The notes below the pieces were generated by a model that saw only the letters and a list, made by a program, of their open reading frames with translations, was not told the DNA's origin and searched no databases. Made by a program: the position numbers and the translations under genes. Of a stretch of DNA of 64,000 nt, positions 12,101-21,100 are shown one piece after another. Each line of letters begins with the position of its first letter. Positions within the stretch are counted from its first letter, which is position 1. The DNA comes from Congeria kusceri (taxonomy: Eukaryota > Mollusca > Bivalvia > Myida > Dreissenidae), in assembly GCA_027627225.1 (NCBI GenBank), contig CM051024.1, positions 82,136,204-82,200,203 on the forward strand, written 5' to 3'.

Positions 12101-15100
12101 TCACTGTACAATAGACTGGCCACTAAGCGGGTGTAGACTTGCCAACACACTTGTCATTAGGTGGTTCTGATTCCTATAACATAAAGTTTGTTATAAATCA
12201 TTATCTGGCGTATGCCAGTAACCAGGATCTGTATAATAGACTAGATACTGAGCAGATGCTGAATGGCCAACATTTTCTGTGTTTCTGATTCCTGTAACAT
12301 TTGTTATCATCATTTTAAGAATCCTGGTTACCAGTCTCTGTACTAATGTCTGGCCACAGGTGGTTCTGATTCCTGATAAGTTTAAAACAACTGAATTACG
12401 CAATTCACCAGTCTCTGTTCTATAGACTGGCCACAAAGCAGTCATATTTTCGCTCTTTTCGCGCCCTAGCCATTGAGCGAATATATGACCACCGCAAATA
12501 TTCATCGAATTCATAGTGTACAAACACCCTGGGAGCATACACTTTCGTTCAAATGTACATCGGTAATTGTTCGTAAATATACATAGATAGGCCTATATGT
12601 TACGATGCGAATGTTTTTAATGAATGTTTTTTAATGTTTTCTTCATCGGCTTCATGATGATTAATGAAGTCATTTTTTTTCTTTTAAATTAAATTGTTGG
12701 CATTTTCGTACATTTAAATGCGGTCATACACTGCAGATCTGCTATATCCCCGTCCATATATATAAATATACATGTATACACTATAGCCCATTTTCGTTAC
12801 CTAAAAACATAAACGTAATTATCTTGCCTTTTTGATGATAACATCCTTAATGTATTATATCCATATGTCAAATATTTCATTTGTATATAAAAATATAGAG
12901 ATCTAATATTATTTCTTGTAATTAATTTCAAATCGCATATAATCAATTCGAAATCCGAAATGCCTTTCCGAATATTACTGTTTATGTGTTGTAAACACAA
13001 ATTATATTTTACAATTAAACTGTACGTGTATTTCTTGTTAATCCTTTGTTCTGCTAAAAAAGCGTGCGAAAATTATGCCGACATGTACAACGCACGTCAT
13101 CCGCATGGAAAGTGTGGGTGTATTCATTGCCATAAAAACACTTTCTAGCGCAGAGATCTTTACTTTTGTATAAAACATTTCGTAACGCATAAAAACAAAA
13201 TTGTATTTCTGTAACACAGTTATGCAAAAGCATGATTTTGAATTCTCGTAATACAATGAGTTAAAGGAACATGAAGATTTTACTTTTCACAAGTTGATCT
13301 TTTGAGTAAATAATAAGCGCCATAAAGACGATGCCGTGTTTGTACGAGGTACAAAGATCAGACTTACCTTCCAGGGAGGCAGTATGCTTTATCCATGAAG
13401 ATGATACCATGTTTGTACGAGGTATAAAACTCAGACTTACCTTCCAGAGAGGCCGTATGCTTTATCCATGAAGATGATGTCATGTTTGTACGAGGTACAA
13501 AGCTCAGACTTACCTTCCAGAGAGGCCGTATGCTTTATCCATGAAGATGATGCCGTGTTTGTACGAGGTACACAACTCCGTCAGGAACATGTACGCTGTC
13601 TCTGCTGCCATCACACTGGCCTCGTCTGTAGCATCTGCGTTCAACATCTGAATTAGTAATAGGGCAGTGGCGCGTCATGAGAAAACTGGACTTTATGCAT
13701 GTGCGTAAAGTGTCGTCCCGGATTAGCCTGTGCAGTCCGCACAGGCTAATCCAGGACGGCACTTTCCGCCTACAGTGAATTTATGTTTAGAAGAGACTTC
13801 CTTGAAACAGAAAATACCATACAAGCGGAAAGTGCCGTCCTGGATTAGCCTGTGCGGACTGCACAGGCTAATCCGGGATGACACTTTACGCACATGCATT
13901 AAGTCCGGTTTTCCCACGACGCCCCTCATTTCTTGTATACTTCACCTATGAGGGCAGTATGACAAACAAGAATATCAGTAAAAGTGATGGATGCTCCCAA
14001 ATGCACTTTGTCAAGCAATATAAATGCAATGAGAAGGGCAGAGATATTAAAATGACTAAAAATCACTAGAACTGCAGGAGTCGCTGAGAAATAGCCCTGA
14101 CAAGAATTTATGCACTACATGTATATACTAATTTCAGAAATTTTCAAAGTCCCATAACTCCAAGAAAAATCGTTGAAGAGGAACATCATGGTAGTATGCA
14201 TACCTCCTCTTGGTAAAGAAGCTTACCTCCTCTCGGCAATGAAGCTTCTCGTACCATTTAATTGAAATCCGGCCAGTAGTTGCTCAGAAATAGCCCAGAC
14301 AAGAATGTATGCACTATACACTAATTTGAGAAATTTTTCAAAGGCTCATAACTCTGAGATAAATCACTGAAGCGGAACGTCCTGGTAATATGCAAACCTA
14401 CTCTTAGTAATGAAGCTTCCCATAAAGTTTTGTTGAATTCCAGCCAGTAGATGCTGAGAAATAGCCCGGACAAGCAAGTCAAGAATTATGCACTATATAC
14501 TAATTTCAGAAATCTTCATCAAAGTCCCAAAACTCTGAGATAAATCATTGAAGCGAAACGTCCTGGTAATACGCAAACCTCCTCTTGGTAATGAAGCTTC
14601 CCATAAAGTTTTGTTGAATTCCAGCCAGTAGTTGCTGAGAAATAACCCGGACAAGCAAGTCAAGAATTCTGCGCTATAAAATAATTTATACTACATAACA
14701 TTGTTTATTGGTCATATTTAATTATAATATTGTGACATTTATAACAATCATGATAGTGATATTCACTAGTTAACTGACCAGTACTATAAAAAGAGGGCCA
14801 TGATGGCCCAAAGTGCTCACCTGAGCACTGGCACAGATGAAGACCATACTGTTCTGAAGGTTTGAAAATTAAGGTATCTGAACGATACACGTTTCCGCAA
14901 AGGGGGATAGGATCGGTTTGATTTAAAATATTGGTTCGTGCAATGGGCTAACTAAAGAACAAGTTGGGTAGTGGATGTGCAGTGTTTTTGCTTATGGTTC
15001 TCAAATCATTTTTCTCGATATTCTTACCTGATACTTTTTCATTGAGTCAGTGACAATTCTGGAAAATGCAGAAACAGTAGATTTTGATGTCTTTTTTGCA

Positions 15101-18100
15101 GACAGTTTTGGAGAACTGGTTGCAATGCGATAATTGCGATGGCTGTGCTATAAGGTAAAGTTTTGCTTTTTCTTTGATAATTTTCTGTCCAATGATGATA
15201 AATGATGTTAATGCAGGCTCTGAAGCCATTAATGTTGCAAGTACAAAAAACTGCATGTAAGGTTTGCAATTGTTGGAAATCAAATTTTATCAATCAATTT
15301 TTATAGTCATATGCAAACTGTGTAGGTTTGGTCAACATTGAATAACAAATCATGTGTGCAAGCCAATAATTGATAACTTGTTGATGATTTTTTCCACACA
15401 CAAGGGGCAATAACTCTGGTGTTTCTGCCTGATCATGCTTATATTCGACTTCACCAGTCATCTTATGTTCATAGACAAACTGTGCATGATTAGTGAAGAA
15501 AAGATGAAAAATGAAGTCTCTACCCTAAATAATGTCCATTTTTGTATATTTTTTCACAAGCAGATGGCAATAAATCTGGTGTTTCTCGCCCAATTTTGCT
15601 TATATTCAACTTCACCTTTAATCTTATGGTCGTAGACAAACTGCAAGATTGGTGAAGATTGGATAAAATATGAAGTCACTATCCTGAATAATGTCAATAT
15701 TTGTAAAAAAAAAAATTAACAAAGGGCAATAACTCCAGTGTTTCTGGTCTGATTTTGCTTATATTCAACTTGACCTGTAATCTTATGGTCATAGACAAAC
15801 AGTGCAAGACTGATGAAGATTGGATGAAAAATGAAGTCTCTATCCTGAATAAAATGTCCATTTTTGCATATTTTTTCACAAAGGGCAATAACTCCGGTGT
15901 TTCTGGTCCGATCTTGCTTATATTTGACATCAACTGTAATCTCATGGTAATAGACAAACTGTGCAAGACTGGTGAAGATTGGATGAAAAATGAAGTATCT
16001 ATCCTGAATAATGTCCATTTTTGTATATTTTTTCATAAACAAAGGGCAATAACTGTGGTGTTTGAAACACGATCTGGCCCATTTTTGGCGACTGCTGAAA
16101 TCTGATGGCCATACACAAACTGTGAAAGTTTAGTTAAAATTGGATGGAAAATAAAATCTATATGTTGGAAAAAGGCATTTTTGCACTTTTTTTGCATGAA
16201 AAAGGGGCAATAACTCTAGTGTTACAGGTGTGATCTGGCCAAATAACAATACCGTCTGAGATTTTATGGTCATACACAAACTGTGCAAGTTTGGTTAAGA
16301 TTGGATGAAAGTGAAGTATCTATCGTGAGAATGAAACAAATTGTTGACGGCACACGGACGACATACGACGGACGACGCAGGAGGTCACCTGTACCAATAG
16401 CTCACCGAGCACTTTGTGCTCAGCTGAGCTAAAGAGAACTGGAATGCTATTTATTTAATGATGACTTAATGAAATATATCAAGTTTTATTTTTGTTGCAT
16501 AACTTATTTTACTTAGTATATGAAAAAATCTTTTATGCTTAAATAATGATTAGAAAATCACTTGAATTGTCCAAAACAAGAATACACTAATATTTTATTA
16601 ACATGTAATAGACCACTACTATTTATGTAACCTCCCACACTAAGTTATACAAACAGTAAGGTCATGGTCACAATTATCTTCAAAATTTCCAATAGGTGGG
16701 TAGGGTTTGAGTTATGCTTCATTCCCAAAACAGTATTATGAATCCACATGAATATAGGGCTAGCTGCGCCCCTGCCACACATTCAGGTGTAAATAAAAAA
16801 AATTGAGCTCAATAAAAGCCTACTATGACCTTAACCAGAGAAAAGAACATAATTTCTGAAATTACATCGGCCACATCCACGTCCCCTTTTTTCTTTGACC
16901 CCAGATTTTCTTTCCATTTTGCGGGACCCTGCCACACGAATAGCAGCGCTAGCTCCTTTAACGTCCGGTCTGTGAATGTTTGAACCTTGGACGTCTTGCT
17001 GATGGCAGGGTTCATAACCACCTGTGGTATAGACAACATGGGAATTTGCAATATTATACATTATAATAAATAAATTATCATCCAGCATGCATTGCCCAAA
17101 TGCTGATAGATCTCCAATTAGCACTATTGTTACACTTTGCAGGGATTTCAGTAGATTTTCAAAACAGGAGTCAAAAAACCCCTAGCTTGTAATTTCATGG
17201 GGTCAAAATGAAAATTTCAGGGGTCAAAATGAAAATTTCAGGGGTCAAAATGAAAATTTCAGGGGTCAAAATGCTGAAAGCACAGGAATTTTGTTTCTGA
17301 ATAAATATTACATGCTTTGAAAATGGGAATCTGTGTTAATAAAGGGTCAGAACTTGAATGTTTTGCAATAAACCATTATAAATATGATTATCTAATGCTT
17401 TTCAAGTTGGCAAATGAAAAATAATTGCATAAAAATTGCAGATATTTGCTCGAGTCAAAAATGGGTAAATTGCATTTTGCTTGCATCAAAAAGCAGCATT
17501 CTTCTTTAATTGACATCTTGGTTTAGACAACAACAAAAATACATAATTGAAGTTATTTATTGTGTTAAATCTTGTCAGTTTTTAAATGTGTTACCTTTTC
17601 CAGTACTGTAGAGAGCAGCAGCTGTACTGAAGATATTCTGTCAAAGTGAATTCCTTGAAACACATTCTCCATAAGCCCTGTTGAAAAACCAGAAGAAAAT
17701 GAATCAATCTTAGATGAACCAGTCTACTTTATTAATTCACTTATCATAATACAAATCCCATTCATATAATACCAAATAATGCTTAACCCAAATGTCAACA
17801 ATTACAACTGTCACGTAAACGCTGCATTCTGATTGGATAATACGCCCAAGTGACCTGTCATTCATACCCCAATGAACCGGCTTCGTATGCAAATTACCTC
17901 TTTAATATTCATGACCGTACTACTTTTCATTTTTTATTTGCGAAATGAATGATTTATCGGATGCCAGTGTTGCAGGCGATTAAATTGTTAACGCATATTG
18001 GGAAATTTGAATATTTTTTAGTAGCCTTTTGCCAGAAAGTCAACTCCAAAATGACCAACAGAGATTTTAAATGTCTGACATGATATTAGCAATGCCGTTC

Positions 18101-21100
18101 GACGAAAATAAAACCAAAACTAAAATGGGGATTAATACGTCAGAGGCTAAACGTCAGTTGAGGCCCTTAGACAATTAAAAGCAAAGTTTATATCCACTTT
18201 TGGTTGTAATTATAAGAATTGACAGCGTTTATGCATAAATTAGGCATAATTTTCCCCTGTCATCGTTTATGCAAATTAGGCATAATTTTCCCAACAGTTT
18301 TCATTGACGTGCACTATTTTGTCATTTAAATCCTACTAGAACCTTATATCATACAAAAAAACTATTTGTCTTTAAATATATTTTTTTCTCAACGATTCCT
18401 TCAAAATATTGTTGAACTACAGCAAATATACTGGAGAAAATTAGGAAATTATTTTGTTTTCGTTGAGGCCCTTAGACAATTGAAAGCAAAGTTTATATCC
18501 ACTTTTGGTTGTAATTATAAGAATTGACAGCGTTTATGCATAAATTAGGCATAATTTCCCCTGTCATCGTTTATGCAAATTAGGCATAATTTTCCCAACA
18601 GTTTTCATTGACGTGCACTATTTTGTCATTTAACTCCTACTAGAACCTTATATCATACAAAAAAACTATTTGTCTTTAAATATATTTTTTTCTCAACGAT
18701 TCCTTCAAAATATTGTTGAACTACAGCAAATATACTGGAGAAAATTAGGAAATTATTTTGTTTTCGTAGGTGCCTATATTAATTGTATGTAAAATACTGT
18801 CGATAGACTCTATACACCCCTTAAATGATGCATGAAACTCTGGCAATTTCTGCAGTTGTGCTTTAAGATAACATTTTAAAGAATGTATATTATCCTCAAT
18901 ATATTTATCAATAATAACAGTCAGAATACCTTTCACTTGGATCAGTCGCCGTATCACCTCACTATCACCTGACAGGAGGAAGGCCACAATCAAATGCTGG
19001 AAACATGTTCGAACATCTTCATCATCCTTCGTGTCGCGTCGCTTTAGCAATGGAAGCATGGTGGCACTTCCGAGATCTACATGGTTCAAGACGAGCTTTG
19101 CTGATTGGGTACCTAGCATCACCATGGCTACCAGGAGCTTTAAACCACTCTTTATTGACCCTGACCTAAAAAAATACAACATGCAGTGCATCATAATGAA
19201 GAAAATTGTGTGAGATACAACATAACTTGCAGTGCGCCAAGAACATGATGCGAGAGATGCGCCAAAACTAAAATGGCATCACAAATTCATTTCGTACAAA
19301 ATTAAATAAATGTCAAAACACAATTTCCTCCAATTTTTTTTTAATTTGTTAAAAAAAAATGAGTCAATTTCAAATTGAACATAAACATCAAGTCTTAAGC
19401 ATATTCAAATAAAAAAATTCAAACATGTCAATTTATCACTCATAATGATATAATAGTAGTTTCTTTAATGTATTAGCTTTTATAAATATTCATTGAAATC
19501 CTGTTTACCAACACACTGTGACACACTTACTTGTTTTTGGTGTTGAGAATGTTGTGTAGCAGGTTGGAATGGCTGGTCAGGATTTTCCTTACAATGCATT
19601 GTGCTGTGGAGTAGAACCTGCCCAGATCATCGGCAATCCGAAGCAGTATCTTCTCCAGACATTGGAACACTGGCTGAAACTGTGCAGTAAAAGAAAAGAA
19701 TATCAAATATTTGCATTATCTTATTATACAAAATTTCAAAATTAAACACAATCCAATTCAACTGTGCATAATTAATTAATTAATTAATATAATTCTTTAA
19801 GCATACTGAGTTGCTTTTTTACTTACAAAAAACATGACAATTTGAAACAAACATAAGTATCTTTTACAGATACTGACAGACTTGAATATCAAGAAAAATG
19901 CCAAAGTTATGCTCCTTACCATAGCTGAGTATACCTATATCTACCAAATTAAATACTTTACCAAGTGAAACAATTATTCACATCCAGGCAGGGCAAACAA
20001 ACACTTTATTAATCAACCTCTCTGCAATTTAAGTTACCTCTGCAACTTTTCGGCCAGTATACTCTAGAAGTTTGAGTACTTCCTCACACTCAGGGGACGA
20101 ACGGCACAATGCCGCCACAATGTCTTCTCCAGTTCCATCAAGCCAACCCTGTGCTGCCTCAACAAACTTCTCCAAACCTGAAGTTTTAAAACAACTCAGC
20201 ATGGTATGAACCAAATTGAATGGTATTACCATTACTATAAAAATATCCTGGTGCAATCATATTCGGACAATATAAGGACTATTGTATGGTTTGTTGGAAC
20301 AATGTGATAGTTTAGTTAGGTGGCTTATGTTATAGTTCTGAACATTCAACATTTACAAAGATTTTGATTAAAATGTTTTCCAGACTAGTAATTCATGAAA
20401 ATCTTGCATAATTTCACAAAAAGATTGACAAATTTAGGTTATATGGAATTTGGGTTTCATGTAACCATGTAAACATATCTAGCATGTTGGTCCGTCATTC
20501 CAGCCCCTTTAAGGCATAAATCATTCTATGCATAGTTTAAACATTGTCAAATAAATATGTTTTGGTAATGAATATGTAGTTCAATTTGTAATATTTCACA
20601 TAAAAACAAAAAACGTTCGAAAATCGGCAATATTTTTTTCCAAATTACAGCATAGATTTAGCTCCCCATAATGGCCTTTTTAATGTGCAGTAAGACCCAT
20701 CGGTAAGGCCCTTGTGATTGGTTGTCAAGGTTGGTTGCTAGGCGCAGGTGCCCGTGCTATAATTAGTTTGTCGAATTAAAATTGGGACTTTGCTGAATCT
20801 AGTAATCCAATTATTTTGCATAAACATTCAGACATAAGATCCTTTCAACACATTTTTCAAACCTTCTAATTTATTTCATAAGAATTCTGTAAATATGTCT
20901 ATTCTGTTCAAATTAATCGCTACACTGGTCTCATATAAACATGACCTACTTTTCATTTACGAACAGTAAAAATGTAAAACATCTCAATTTAATCGCAAAT
21001 AAACGGACAAACATATTCAAACACATTTCCATTTAATAGCTTAAACTGTTCAGAATTTATAGTGGTTTATTAAACATGATTTTATACAGAGCCCCGGATC

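Noticed and set aside
15694..16105. Overlapping frames of 90-116 codons on both strands
   Set aside because: They fall in the tandem units of a dispersed element and repeat the same peptide. No transposase or other domain is visible.
18745..18929. 3' extension of the exon 4 open frame
   Set aside because: A donor at 18930|18929 and perfect colinearity of the next exon with URB1 show that the extension is intron that happens to lack a stop.
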